Assembly: GCA_028284075.1 (NCBI GenBank)
Contig: JANQSL010000083.1
Coordinates: 1 to 59,809 of the forward strand
DNA from: Candidatus Sumerlaeia bacterium
GTDB taxonomy: Bacteria > Sumerlaeota > Sumerlaeia > SLMS01 > JAHLLQ01
Direction: 5' to 3'
Length of the DNA stretch: 59,809 bases
The notes beneath the pieces were generated by a model. It did not search any database, was not told where the DNA came from, and saw only the letters and a program-made list of their open reading frames with translations. The position numbers were made by a program, and so were the translations under genes. Positions 37,098-46,227 of the stretch are shown piece by piece (the stretch's first letter is position 1; each line of letters opens with the position of its first letter).

Positions 37098-37352
37098 ATG
37101 AGCAAAAAGTCAAAAAAAACGGGTCTGGAGGCGGACCTGACAAGGCTTGAGAAGATTGCGGACCAACTCGAGAGCGGTGAGACAAACCTCGAAGCCTCCA
37201 TTGAGTTATATGAAGAAGGTCGAAAACTCGGAGCCAGGTGCCTCCAGGGACTGGCAGAGCTGGAAGCACGCGTGAAGCTGGTTATTGAGCAAACAGACGG
37301 ATCACTGAAAACAAAAGATTTCGATGAAGAACCCGACAGCCGGACCAACTGA
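37098..37352 (+). CDS. xseB: Exodeoxyribonuclease VII small subunit
   Basis: An 84-residue helical protein: LEADLTRLEKIADQLESGE-TNLEASIELYEEGRKLGARC is the XseB signature (the -ALxxLExIVxxLExGxLxLExSLxxFExGxxLxxxC pattern). It binds the large subunit XseA to form a processive single-strand exonuclease. xseA is not in this window. It is followed by dxs after about 85 bases, the common xseB-dxs neighbourhood but without ispA in between. The ATG at 37098 follows GAGGTCCAA. Confidence 0.93.
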   Translation: MSKKSKKTGLEADLTRLEKIADQLESGETNLEASIELYEEGRKLGARCLQGLAELEARVKLVIEQTDGSLKTKDFDEEPDSRTN

Positions 37353-37438
37353 CATTCAGGCCCGGGATTTGCACTGCCAGCCCCCCGATACCAGCATTCG
37401 CTCTCCAGGAATCACTGACTGAAAGGCCGATCCAACCA

Positions 37439-39397
37439 ATGGCCAACTCCAAGGCCGAGTCCCTGCACTCCTTCAACATCCCCGCCCCCGTTTCCGCCAG
37501 CGAAGCGGACAAGCATGCCCCACGCCCCGTCCTTCCGGGAATTCGCTCCGCGGCGGACGTGAGGGGACTTTCAATCCCCGAACTGGAGCAGCTCGCTCAT
37601 GAGGTCCGCCGCCGTATCATCGAAGTCATTGCAAAAAAAGGTGGGCACTTCGGAGCACCCCTCGGCGCTGTCGACCTGGCCGTGGCTCTCTTGAATCAGC
37701 TGGATGTTCCCGAAGACAGAGTTGTTTGGGACGTCGGCCACCAGGCCTATGCATGGAAAATTCTGACGGGACGCAACGACCGGTTCGACACCATTCGCCA
37801 GTACGGCGGACTCTCCGGGTTTCTCAAACGGGAAGAGAGCGACTGTGACCCCTTCGGAGCGGGCCATGCATCCACCTCCATATCAGCAGCCCTCGGTTTC
37901 GCCCTGGCCCGCGACCAGCAACGCCAGTCTCACCGCGTCGCCGCCGTGATTGGCGACGGCGCAATGACGGGAGGCATGGCCTACGAAGCCCTCAACAACG
38001 CGGGGCTTCGCAAAACCCGCATGATGATGATTCTCAACGACAACGAACTTTCCATCAGCGAAAACGTCTGGGTCGTCCACCGCATGTTCCGCAAAGCGGT
38101 CACCCATCCCATTTACGCCCGATTTCGCAAGGAACTTGTCGAACGCATAAAGAAGTACAGTCCGGACACATTCGTTGATTACGCACACCGTGCCGAAGAG
38201 GCCATCAAGGGTCTCATCGTGCCGGGACTGTTCTTCGAGGAACTCGGTTTTCGTTACATCGGACCGATCGACGGTCATAACATGAACTCGCTCGTCGAAA
38301 CACTCGAGCGAACCAAAGACCTCGACGGACCCATCTGCCTTCACGTGATCACTCAAAAAGGCAAGGGATACAAGTTCGCCGAAGACAACCCGATCAAATA
38401 CCACGCCGCCGCCGACATGAAAATTGAAACCGGTGTGATGAAAAAAAAATCCGGTCCGCCGGCATTCACAAAGGTCTTCGGCAAAACACTCGTTCGCATC
38501 GCCGAAACCAATGACAAGGTCGTGGGCATCACCGCCGCGATGGACTCCGGCACCGGTCTTGACGTGTTCTGCAAAGCCTTTCCGGATCGATTCTACGACG
38601 TCGGCATCGCCGAGGAGTGTGCGGTTACAATGGCCGCCGCAATGGCGGCGGAGGGAATTCGTCCCGTTTGCGCCATCTATTCGACATTCCTGCAGCGCGC
38701 CTTCGATCAGGTCATCCACGACGCCTGCACCCAGAAACTCCCCGTGTTTTTCGTTATGGACCGCGGAGGTCTTGTGGGAGCCGACGGACCCACACATCAC
38801 GGCGTGTTCGACCTTTCCTATCTTCGTATCATTCCCAATATGGTACTCATGGCTCCGAAAGACGAGCAGGAGCTCCAGGACATGATTCTGACGGGTGTCA
38901 ACTACACGGATGGTCCCATCGCGGTCCGTTATCCGCGAGGAAGTGGAACCGGTCTGAACACGGATCGTGATCCTGTTGAAGTCCCCATTGGAAAGGGCGA
39001 AACCCTCCGTCAGGGTGAACGCGTTGCACTCATCGGTATCGGCAAGATGGTCGGCGTCATGCGAGAGGCCGCCGTAATACTTGAAGACCAGCTCGGGCAC
39101 CCTGTTACAGTCGTCAACGCCCGGTTCGTCAAACCGCTGGACACCGAACTGCTCCTGAACGTGGCGGAGAACCACGAATTTCTCTTCACCGCCGAAGACA
39201 ACGTTCTGGCGGGAGGCTTCGGCTCCGCCGTGAATGAGTTGTTTGCGGAGCACGACTCTGTCAAACGCGTAACTCCCTTCGGAATTCCCGACCGGTTTGT
39301 CGATCACGGCTCGCCCGATCAGTTGCTGGAGGAACTGGGCCTGACAGCAACACAGATTGCGGAATCTGTCCGGAAAGCCGTTGCACGCTCCGATTAA
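37439..39397 (+). CDS. dxs: 1-deoxy-D-xylulose-5-phosphate synthase
   Basis: A 652-residue thiamine-diphosphate enzyme, the entry to the MEP pathway (pyruvate + glyceraldehyde 3-phosphate). Motifs: KKGGHFGAPLGAVDLAVAL, VVWDVGHQAYAWKILTGR, GDGAMTGGMAYEALNNAG with the ThDP GDG-N site, then TAAMDSGTGLDVF, GIAEECAVTMAAAMA, STFLQRAFDQVIHDAC and DRGGLVGADGPTHHG in the pyrimidine domain. The first 35 residues are a variable extension. With ispD and ispF in the same window three of the MEP genes are present. Confidence 0.96.
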   Translation: MANSKAESLHSFNIPAPVSASEADKHAPRPVLPGIRSAADVRGLSIPELEQLAHEVRRRIIEVIAKKGGHFGAPLGAVDLAVALLNQLDVPEDRVVWDVGHQAYAWKILTGRNDRFDTIRQYGGLSGFLKREESDCDPFGAGHASTSISAALGFALARDQQRQSHRVAAVIGDGAMTGGMAYEALNNAGLRKTRMMMILNDNELSISENVWVVHRMFRKAVTHPIYARFRKELVERIKKYSPDTFVDYAHRAEEAIKGLIVPGLFFEELGFRYIGPIDGHNMNSLVETLERTKDLDGPICLHVITQKGKGYKFAEDNPIKYHAAADMKIETGVMKKKSGPPAFTKVFGKTLVRIAETNDKVVGITAAMDSGTGLDVFCKAFPDRFYDVGIAEECAVTMAAAMAAEGIRPVCAIYSTFLQRAFDQVIHDACTQKLPVFFVMDRGGLVGADGPTHHGVFDLSYLRIIPNMVLMAPKDEQELQDMILTGVNYTDGPIAVRYPRGSGTGLNTDRDPVEVPIGKGETLRQGERVALIGIGKMVGVMREAAVILEDQLGHPVTVVNARFVKPLDTELLLNVAENHEFLFTAEDNVLAGGFGSAVNELFAEHDSVKRVTPFGIPDRFVDHGSPDQLLEELGLTATQIAESVRKAVARSD

Positions 39398-39442
39398 GCC
39401 TCCCATCCTGCCGCCCCGTTCAGCTCAGCCGGGCGGGGAGGC
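39398..39442 (+). promoter_or_regulatory. Stem-loop covering the ribosome-binding site of the response regulator
   Basis: GCCTCCC (39398-39404) pairs with GGGAGGC (39436-39442), and CCGCCC (39411-39416) with GGGCGG (39431-39436) inside. GGGGAGG (39435-39441) is the Shine-Dalgarno of the gene starting at 39451. It may act as the dxs terminator, or as a translational control element; no T-run follows. Confidence 0.45.
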
Positions 39443-39450
39443 GCGGACTT

Positions 39451-40929
39451 ATGAGTGCAAAGGATCGTAACAACATTCGAGGCACGATCCTCGTCGTCGA
39501 TGACGAGGAAAACATGGCCAAGATCCTGAACAAGGTTTTGACCATGGAGGGCTTTCACGTAACCACATTCAACAATCCGGTGATGGCTCTCGATTTTCTG
39601 CGCCAGACGCCAACCGACGTTGTGCTCAGTGACATTCGCATGCCTGAAATGTCAGGACGCGATTTCCTGATTCAACTGAAGGAGGATCACCTTCCCTCGG
39701 AAGTCATCATGATGACCGCCCATGGTACCATCGAGGGAGCCATCGATTGCGTGAAACAGGGCGCGTACAACTACATCACCAAGCCCTTCAAGACCGACGA
39801 ACTTCTCGTTACTCTCAACAATGCACTCGAACACAAGCGGCTCAAGGATGTGAACACCGCCCTCAGCGATGCATGGAACAAGATCCCTGACGACCTGAGC
39901 AGCGAAAAAACCGAACGCGGCCTCATTGGCGACTCACCGGCCATGCAACGCGTGCGCGACCTGATCGACCGCGTGGCTCCCTCTCAGAGTCCCGTTCTCA
40001 TTACCGGCGAGTCCGGAACCGGCAAGGAACTTGTCGCCCGTGCAATCCATTCCAACAGCGCCCGAAACAAAGGCCGTTTCGTTGCCATCAACTGTGCATC
40101 GATTCCCGAAACACTCATCGAGAGTGAACTCTTCGGACACGAACGCGGAGCCTTTACCGGTGCCGGTGAAACAAAGATCGGACTGATCGAACTCGCGGAC
40201 GGAGGCACACTCTTTCTCGACGAGATCGGCGAACTCCCTCTCTCCATGCAGGCCAAGCTCTTGCGCGTTCTCCAGGAACGGGAGGTCACCCGTGTCGGCG
40301 GACTGGCCAATATCGCCGTCGATATCCGGGTGGTATCCGCAACGAACCGCAATCTGACGCAATGTATCGAGGAGAAAGTGTTTCGCGAAGACCTGTTCTA
40401 CCGGCTCAACGTCATCGCCATTGAACTTCCCGCGCTGCGGGAACGCCGCGAAGACATTCCCGTGCTTGCCGAACACTTCCTTCGTCTCAAGGGCGGAAAG
40501 CACAGTCGGCCGGAGCTTGAATTCTCCGAAAACGCCCTGGAAGGCTTGTCACGGATGTCCTGGAACGGCAACGTGCGCGAACTTGAAAACGTCATCGAAC
40601 GACTTGTGGTTCTTGCCGAAACGGACGTCATTACAACGGACCTTCTTCCCGACGAAGCCGCCCAGATGCACCGCAGCAGCACCAGCAGTGAACGTGTGAC
40701 CCGCCTTGGGCTCTCAGCCCAGGCCATGGTCGAAGAGGTTCCCGATTTTCGTTCGGCGCGCGAATCCTTCGAGCGGGAATATCTCGAGGCTCTCCTTCGC
40801 GCCCAGAACGGCAATGTCACGGAAGCCGCTCGGCACGCCGGCATGAGTCGCCGTAATCTCTACGACAAGATTGAAAAGCTGGGCATCGACCTGAACCTGA
40901 TCAAAGGCGAATCCGGCAAGGAACTCTAA
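39451..40929 (+). CDS. Sigma-54-dependent response regulator (NtrC/AtoC type)
   Basis: A 492-residue activator of RpoN promoters. The receiver domain (residues 10-125) has acidic pocket DD17-18, phosphoacceptor Asp61 (VVLSDIRMPEMSG) and the Thr/Lys switch (MTAHGT, ITKPFK). The AAA+ domain shows Walker [10 protein letters not shown], the sigma-54 contact GAFTGA in FGHERGAFTGAGE, Walker B GGTLFLDEIGEL and the arginine-finger region. The C-terminal Fis-type HTH is GNVTEAARHAGMSRRNLYDK. Its sensor kinase is not adjacent. It follows dxs by 53 bases. Confidence 0.95.
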   Translation: MSAKDRNNIRGTILVVDDEENMAKILNKVLTMEGFHVTTFNNPVMALDFLRQTPTDVVLSDIRMPEMSGRDFLIQLKEDHLPSEVIMMTAHGTIEGAIDCVKQGAYNYITKPFKTDELLVTLNNALEHKRLKDVNTALSDAWNKIPDDLSSEKTERGLIGDSPAMQRVRDLIDRVAPSQSPVLITGESGTGKELVARAIHSNSARNKGRFVAINCASIPETLIESELFGHERGAFTGAGETKIGLIELADGGTLFLDEIGELPLSMQAKLLRVLQEREVTRVGGLANIAVDIRVVSATNRNLTQCIEEKVFREDLFYRLNVIAIELPALRERREDIPVLAEHFLRLKGGKHSRPELEFSENALEGLSRMSWNGNVRELENVIERLVVLAETDVITTDLLPDEAAQMHRSSTSSERVTRLGLSAQAMVEEVPDFRSARESFEREYLEALLRAQNGNVTEAARHAGMSRRNLYDKIEKLGIDLNLIKGESGKEL

Positions 40930-41082
40930 AAGTCGTTTCGAAACTTGCCGGAAACGAAGAACACGAATTCAAAATTCGAAAATCGAGGCGCGCAAGTCGG
41001 GCGACGACGAGAGCGTGCATCGATACGTGCACTGAATCCGGGAACGAAGCGTAACGAACGAGTTTGGACTTTGAAACGGGTT

Positions 41083-41820
41083 CTAGCCTGTGGAAAGCCC
41101 GAGCCCGAGTTCCGCGGCTCTGTCCTTCATCACGTTCAAGCGGTCAGGAACATTCGGAAAATGCCACATCCTCACCCCGTCGTTCAGTGACTGCCCTCCG
41201 TGCTGAAACTTGTCACGGCCGACAATTTCCATCGGAAAAAGACTCTTCAGCCACGCCAGGTTCAAGTAACTCTGTTCCCTGAGATGAGGCGTCGGATACT
41301 TTGCTTCACCATCGCGCATCAGTCTCGTCCATCGCTCCAGATAGTCGTGGTAGTGTTCCCCTTTGCATCCGACAAAACAGGCGGAAACCCCCGGTGTGTG
41401 GCGCGTTTTCGGGTTCAGGCGATACAGGCCGTAACGCCACCGTGGCATGATGTGACGAGCATGTTCCCAACCCAGAGCTCCGAAGTTCGACCACGTCACC
41501 CACATCGCATTCCCTCGCGGAAACAATGGCTCAATGTCCTTGACGGCGATGATATCAATATCCAGCTGCAGAACACTGTCGTACTTCTCCGCAGGCACCT
41601 CGGCATGGTTGAAAATCCGAAAGCTGAAAAAGTCCGCTGCCCGCTCAAACTCCATCCGTGTGGTGACAAACTGAAGACCGTCCTCCTGTAAATCGTCGCG
41701 ATCCGTGTAGACAAGGATGTCGCCTTCGAACCGCCCTGGACCTCGCAAACTGTCACGCCACAACCGCAACATCTCGCCATCGTAGGCGGCCTCCGAACCA
41801 CCACACCAAAGATACGTCAC
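41083..41820 (-). CDS. Nucleotide-sugar-dependent transferase (GT8-like/hexosyltransferase fold)
   Basis: A 245-residue protein. No ATG is available at the right place; I start at GTG 41820 with GAGAG eight bases before, giving VTYLWCGGSEAAYDG. It has a DxD metal site in VLQLDIDIIAVKDIEPLF after EKYDSV, then RHTPGVSACFVGCKG and a C-terminal YLNLAWLKSLFPMEIV...QHGGQS segment. This is the order of GT8-like glycosyltransferases (Asp-x-Asp, then a Gly-Val acceptor loop, then H-x-G). The donor and acceptor are unknown. It is divergent from trpS and stands alone. Confidence 0.7.
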   Translation of the reverse strand: MTYLWCGGSEAAYDGEMLRLWRDSLRGPGRFEGDILVYTDRDDLQEDGLQFVTTRMEFERAADFFSFRIFNHAEVPAEKYDSVLQLDIDIIAVKDIEPLFPRGNAMWVTWSNFGALGWEHARHIMPRWRYGLYRLNPKTRHTPGVSACFVGCKGEHYHDYLERWTRLMRDGEAKYPTPHLREQSYLNLAWLKSLFPMEIVGRDKFQHGGQSLNDGVRMWHFPNVPDRLNVMKDRAAELGLGLSTG

Positions 41821-42008
41821 AACAAGGTCTCTCAAGAAATACGAACTCCGAGCTTGTTTGGCGGCTCCGCATGGAAACACGGCCTCCGCAACGTTCCATG
41901 GACCCGGCGACGGCGGAGGCAAACACCCCCGACCTTTCCGGTTGTCCTGTCAGCACCCAACCCCTCTTCACTAGCCGCCACCGCCCTGCTCGGAGCAAGC
42001 CCTTCCCC

Positions 42009-42971
42009 ATGCGCGTTCTCACCGGCATCAAGCCCACCGGCCGACCTCACCTCGGCAACTACCTCGGCTCCATTCGGCCCGCCATCGCTCTCTCCAAAGA
42101 GCGCGAAACCTACCTGTTCATCGCCGACCTTCATGCATTGACGACGATTCGCGATGCCACTGAACTCCGCGAACTCGTCTATGATGTGGCCGCGACATGG
42201 CTTGCCTGCGGACTCGATCCTGACAAGACGGTCTTCTACCGCCAAAGCGACGTCCCTGAAATCAGCGAGCTGAACTGGGTCCTGGCCTGCTACACCGGCC
42301 AGGGTCTTCTTGAACGCGCCCACGCTTACAAGGCCGCCCGTGATACAGGTGAAGAGGTCAATGTCGGTCTTTATACCTATCCCGTCCTCATGTCCGCCGA
42401 CATCCTCGCCTTCGATTCCACCCATGTTCCCGTTGGGCAGGACCAAAAACAACACCTGGAAATCTGTCGCGACATCGCCTCCCGATTCAATCACTACCAC
42501 GGTGAGGTTCTGACCGTCCCGGAACCCATCATCGACGACCACGTCGCCGTTATTCCGGGACTTGACGGCCGCAAGATGAGCAAGTCCTACGACAATACCA
42601 TACCGCTTTTCTTCGAGCGTCAGGGCGTGAAAAAGAAGATCATGTCCATCGTTTCCGACTCCACGCCTCTGGAAGAACCGAAGGATCCGGACTCGTCTCT
42701 CGTCTACAAACTGTTTTCCATGATGGCACCGGATGACCGCGCGAAAGACATGGCAGGCAAACTTCGCGAGGGCGGATATGGCTGGGGTCATGCAAAAAAG
42801 GAACTCGTCGCATTGTATCACGAACTCTTCGACGACCAGGCAAAGACCTACGATCACCTGATGACAAACCGCTCCGAACTCGACGATGTGTTTGCCAAAG
42901 GTGCCGAACGCGCCCGCGCGAAAGCGACGGAAACACTGGATCGCGTCAAACACGCACTTGGACTGGGTTAA
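42009..42971 (+). CDS. trpS: Tryptophanyl-tRNA synthetase
   Basis: A 320-residue class I aminoacyl-tRNA synthetase. MRVLTGIKPTGRPHLGNYLG holds the HIGH equivalent (PHLGNYLG), followed by FIADLHALTT; the TrpRS-typical VLMSADILAFDSTHVPVGQDQ and the KMSKS signature GLDGRKMSKSYDNTI are present. ATG 42009 is preferred because the first strand of the Rossmann fold starts at residue 2. Length is standard. It shares a 188-base divergent region with the glycosyltransferase gene. Confidence 0.97.
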   Translation: MRVLTGIKPTGRPHLGNYLGSIRPAIALSKERETYLFIADLHALTTIRDATELRELVYDVAATWLACGLDPDKTVFYRQSDVPEISELNWVLACYTGQGLLERAHAYKAARDTGEEVNVGLYTYPVLMSADILAFDSTHVPVGQDQKQHLEICRDIASRFNHYHGEVLTVPEPIIDDHVAVIPGLDGRKMSKSYDNTIPLFFERQGVKKKIMSIVSDSTPLEEPKDPDSSLVYKLFSMMAPDDRAKDMAGKLREGGYGWGHAKKELVALYHELFDDQAKTYDHLMTNRSELDDVFAKGAERARAKATETLDRVKHALGLG

Positions 42972-43054
42972 CCCCTCTCACAAACCAGTTGCAAAGAGAC
43001 ATGTCTCTCGGCAGACTTCCCCCCAACGCATTTGGAGCAGGATGAGGTCTCAAC

Positions 43055-44170
43055 GTGTCGATTGCGAGTTTCATGGCAGGCCTCCTCCCGAATCGTTTGA
43101 TCGGATCGCTCGGCAGCCGGGGCATCAAGGGAACAGCTCTTCATGCCATGCGCCGCACAGGTACAATGGCGGGGCGTGCAATGGCAGGCCCGCAAACGAT
43201 TCGGATCAATCCCATGGGAGCGGTCTGCAACCACAAGTGCCCCATGTGCTGGCTCCAGCACCTGACCACGGAACAATACAAACAGGTAAGAGAAGACGAC
43301 CTCAAAACGGGGATGAAGGCCGCCGACTATGAGGCGTTGTTTGATTCGATGCCTGCCGGTCTGCTGGAAGTCAACGTGGTGGGTGGCGGCGAACCGCTGA
43401 TCCACAGGGAAATCATCGACATCTTTCGTTCGATTCGCAGTCATGGGTTCAGAGGATCGCTGATCACGAACGCCTCATTGCTTACGAAAGAAATCGCGGC
43501 GCAAATGATCGACATGGAGTGGAATGTCGTCCGCGCGTCAGTACACGCAGGCGACTCTGAAACGTACAAGGCCGTGCAGGGCGTGGACAGGTTTGAAAAG
43601 GTCCGCGCGAACCTCGGACACTACGACCGTCTCCGGCGCGAAGCCGGAAAGCGGAGCAACTGCCGGATGCTTGTTTTCCATGTCCTCCAGCACGAGAATA
43701 TCCACGATATCGAACCCCTCTTCGCTTTCGCGGACTCAGTGGGTGCGGACTCCATGGTGCTCGAAAAGATCATCCCTCTCGATGAAGAAAAGTGGCTGGC
43801 TCCCGAAGAAATTCGAGAAGCTCACGATCAAATCGTCGAATGCTCGAAGCGCTACCGGACCCCGTTCAACAAACACATCATTCTGGATCAACTGTCCCGG
43901 GAAGCAAGCGCCGTTCAACAGGACGGTCGGCCCTGGAAACCGGCGGCCCGGTGCAGCGTGGGTTTCGACCAGGCATTCTTCACCTCGACCGGAGACGTGC
44001 TGCCCTGCTGTTTCAGCAATGAGAAGTTCGGCAACATCCGCGAACAGCCTTTCAATGAAATCTGGAACGGCGATGCTTACAGTGAATTTCGGCGCAACCT
44101 CATTGCAGGGCGGTTCCGGGACTACTGCGTCACAAGCCGATGCCATCTGGTGGACGTTCTGCACGATTGA
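43055..44170 (+). CDS. Radical SAM protein with SPASM-type C-terminus
   Basis: A 371-residue radical S-adenosylmethionine enzyme. GTG 43055 has GGATGAGG nearby upstream. The [4Fe-4S] motif CNHKCPMC lies near residue 58, and VVGGGEPLIHREI is the GGE motif that holds SAM. The C-terminal part ends with C...DVLPCCFSN...GNIREQPFNEIWNG, the SPASM/twitch signature that binds extra iron-sulfur clusters and often matures peptides. No small precursor peptide was recognised next to it, although the 370 bases after it hold no clear gene. Substrate unknown. Confidence 0.88.
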   Translation: MSIASFMAGLLPNRLIGSLGSRGIKGTALHAMRRTGTMAGRAMAGPQTIRINPMGAVCNHKCPMCWLQHLTTEQYKQVREDDLKTGMKAADYEALFDSMPAGLLEVNVVGGGEPLIHREIIDIFRSIRSHGFRGSLITNASLLTKEIAAQMIDMEWNVVRASVHAGDSETYKAVQGVDRFEKVRANLGHYDRLRREAGKRSNCRMLVFHVLQHENIHDIEPLFAFADSVGADSMVLEKIIPLDEEKWLAPEEIREAHDQIVECSKRYRTPFNKHIILDQLSREASAVQQDGRPWKPAARCSVGFDQAFFTSTGDVLPCCFSNEKFGNIREQPFNEIWNGDAYSEFRRNLIAGRFRDYCVTSRCHLVDVLHD

Positions 44171-44539
44171 TTCCAACGGCAGAGCTGTCCCGAATCCACC
44201 ACAGCATATAGGAAGAACATTGCTTTTCGGCGATGGAAAAAATTCCGTCCGAGCCTGACCATCCTCAACGACACGAATCCATTGGCCGGATACGGGGACG
44301 ATGGGCGCTGCTATCGGCGACGTTGACGGAAACCGGCTCGCCGATTCCGCACTCACAAGCCCTGGTGGAAGAGGTCCGAACAGCAAATTCACAAAAGCCG
44401 GCGAGCTTCATGTTTTCCACGATCGTTCCGGAGGATCCGGAGAATTCCTCACTGCATCTGCATGCAAATGACCGTCCCAAACCCTTAAAGCTTGAGACGG
44501 CCATCATCACGGCAGGACCATGACCCTGAGCGCAGGCGG
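44171..44539. other. Region without a convincing gene between the radical SAM gene and the YHS gene
   Basis: 369 bases. Open frames exist (plus 44233-44523, minus 44265-44510), but neither has a good ribosome-binding site, recognisable motif or typical composition. No strong terminator is seen for the two converging genes. Confidence 0.5.
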
Positions 44540-45421
44540 CTATTCACCAAGAAGGCTGTTCCAGTATGCCGTCGCCTTTCCAACAGCTTCCGCCTCATCC
44601 GTTTCATTCCAGATCTTCAACGCATCCACCGTGTCGTCTTTTTTGAACAGAAAAAGGCGGCCATCGACAATTTTGAAGGAATCCGGATCGATCGGAAACT
44701 TCTGCTCAACCATCATGCCTGTTGCGCACCATCCGCCAAACGCGGGCTCGTACTTTGCAGGGTTTCGGCGAAACTCCTTGGCCGCATCGGCATTCACAAA
44801 CTGATACGTGACTCCGCGGTATTCCTCCGTGTACTCCGGACTCCCTTTCACCGCCTTGCCCACCGCAAAATATGCCACGGGACAATAGCCCTGCAAACCA
44901 AGACGGCTGCCGGGCGGCAGGTTGTAATGAGCCAGCGGCCCTTCACCGGTCATCCTCTCCCAGTTGAAGTTTGCCGCCCGAGCCAGATCACGCTCGTTCT
45001 CAGCCTCCCACAGCTCGTGCGTGTTGGTTTCGCCGTCGTTCAGAAACAGAAACGTCCTTCCACCAACGAGCTTGAACGTCTCCGGATTCGATTCGAACTT
45101 TGCATCCTTCGCAAGACCGTAGGCGCAATAACCATCAAACGCGGGAAGGTATTTTTCCGGGTTGTTCAGAAACAGACGCTCCTGATCAAGACCCGTGAAA
45201 TAGTATGTCTTGCCGTGAACGTGAACGGAATAGCGAGGGCTCCCCTTTTCCGCCTTGTTTTTCTGCTGATAGGAAACCGGACTGTAGCCGCCCAGTGCCA
45301 CTGATGCCGTCTTTGCTTCATAATCGGAACAAGGTGCGGCAGCCGCCGGTGACATCCCAAAGGCAAACAGAAGAACAAGAATGGCCGAAAGCCCTGTGGG
45401 AATGATTCGATTGATTTTCAT
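44540..45421 (-). CDS. Exported protein with two tandem YHS domains
   Basis: A 293-residue periplasmic protein. AGGGAG lies six bases before ATG 45421 and the signal peptide ends AAAAAP. Two copies of a ~95-residue YHS module follow: LGGYSPVSYQQ...GKTYYFTG...NPEKYLPAFDGYCAYGLAKD and LQGYCPVAYFAV...GVTYQFVN...NPAKYEPAFGGWCATGMMV. Each keeps the G-Y-x-P-V-x-Y start, the Y-x-F strand, N-P-x-K-Y and G-x-C-A, a module that in other proteins binds transition metals and occurs in heavy-metal ATPases. Single-copy YHS lipoproteins are common; doubled ones are less so. It precedes the CMD gene in the same direction but is probably separate. Confidence 0.85.
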   Translation of the reverse strand: MKINRIIPTGLSAILVLLFAFGMSPAAAAPCSDYEAKTASVALGGYSPVSYQQKNKAEKGSPRYSVHVHGKTYYFTGLDQERLFLNNPEKYLPAFDGYCAYGLAKDAKFESNPETFKLVGGRTFLFLNDGETNTHELWEAENERDLARAANFNWERMTGEGPLAHYNLPPGSRLGLQGYCPVAYFAVGKAVKGSPEYTEEYRGVTYQFVNADAAKEFRRNPAKYEPAFGGWCATGMMVEQKFPIDPDSFKIVDGRLFLFKKDDTVDALKIWNETDEAEAVGKATAYWNSLLGE

Positions 45422-45544
45422 GAGAAACTCCCTTGAAGTATAATTCGTTAAGCTCATCGTTTTGCCGGAGGCGACGCGGCCGCACACCGAACCCTTGAAA
45501 GCACCGGTGCGTGGCCGCCCGCTTCGGAAAGCCATCGAGACTGT

Positions 45545-46090
45545 CTATGCAGGAACTTCCAGCGGTTCAACTTCCGGAAAATCCACGACGGTTTGGGCAA
45601 CATTGTTGAAACTGTTCGAGAAGACATTGAGCACCGTGTTGCCGACCACTTCCACGATCTCACGCTCACTCAGCCCCGCTGCGACAGCATCGTCGTACTT
45701 CGACTGATCGATCTTTCCACGCGTCAGAGCGACATTCCGCGCGAGATTCAAAATCGCCAGCCGCTTCGGATCAGTCGATGTTCCACGACGTGCGTCCATC
45801 ACCTCATCCTGCTTCAACCCCACCATCCTGCCGATGGCCGTATGCGCCGACGCGCAATATTCGCAGCCGTTTGCCTCGGCAACAGCCAGAGCAATCAGTT
45901 CACGGGTTTTCGCATCCAGGGTCTGGCTCATCGCCTCCGAGAACCCCAGATACGCCTCCAGAGAAGCGGGAGAAACCGCCAGCGTACTGAAGAGATTCGG
46001 GACGAAACCCACCTTTGTCTTCACCGCATCGAGAAGGTTCCTTGTCTTTCCTGTGGCCGACTCGTGGTCGACCGGGTTGATTCTTGGCAT
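45545..46090 (-). CDS. Carboxymuconolactone-decarboxylase/AhpD-family protein
   Basis: A 181-residue protein of the alkylhydroperoxidase-D-like fold. The redox motif NGCEYCASAHTAIG (C-x2-C-x3-H) follows an AVAEANG helix, and ALTRGKIDQSKYDDAVAAGLSE matches the second helical part. Such proteins (peroxidase-related CMD proteins) usually reduce peroxides via the CxxC pair; specific substrate unknown. ATG 46090 follows AAGGA by eight bases. It is divergent from a sigma-54 activator and is preceded by a -24/-12-type promoter and repeats (see those entries), so it is very probably the target of that activator. Confidence 0.88.
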   Translation of the reverse strand: MPRINPVDHESATGKTRNLLDAVKTKVGFVPNLFSTLAVSPASLEAYLGFSEAMSQTLDAKTRELIALAVAEANGCEYCASAHTAIGRMVGLKQDEVMDARRGTSTDPKRLAILNLARNVALTRGKIDQSKYDDAVAAGLSEREIVEVVGNTVLNVFSNSFNNVAQTVVDFPEVEPLEVPA

Positions 46091-46146
46091 GATCCTCATC
46101 CTTATTCGAGAGTGGTCCGGGCGAGTTCTTCGCCCACCCTCGATTG

Positions 46147-46163
46147 TGCCTTATTCGCGCCAA
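46147..46163 (-). promoter_or_regulatory. Sigma-54 (-24/-12) promoter for the CMD gene
   Basis: On the minus strand the sequence is TTGGCGCGAATAAGGCA: GG and GC separated by exactly ten bases, as in the RpoN consensus TGGCACG-N4-TTGC. The -12 side is AGGC rather than TTGC. It lies about 60-70 bases before the CMD start codon, which fits a 5' leader of about 45 bases that contains the inverted repeat GGGCGA/TCGCCC at 46119-46135. Confidence 0.6.
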
Positions 46164-46227
46164 TGACGATTTTTTTATAAGAAACTGAAAATAATCAACT
46201 TACACCGTTCTTCGGCAGCAACAGGAC

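Noticed and set aside
37883..39406. 507-codon open frame antisense to dxs
   Set aside because: It mirrors a long G+C-rich coding gene; translated product has no motif, and dxs is certain. The same holds for long antisense frames under rodA (49254-50747), the GAF activator (46175-47635) and tig (57013-58197).
40930..41082. Short repeats (GTGCA...TGCAC at 41015-41032, ACGAA-type repeats) as a regulatory array
   Set aside because: Arms are only five bases and there is no consistent spacing.
44233..44523. 96-codon open frame after the radical SAM gene
   Set aside because: No ribosome-binding site, no recognisable motif, and the opposite-strand frame is equally open.
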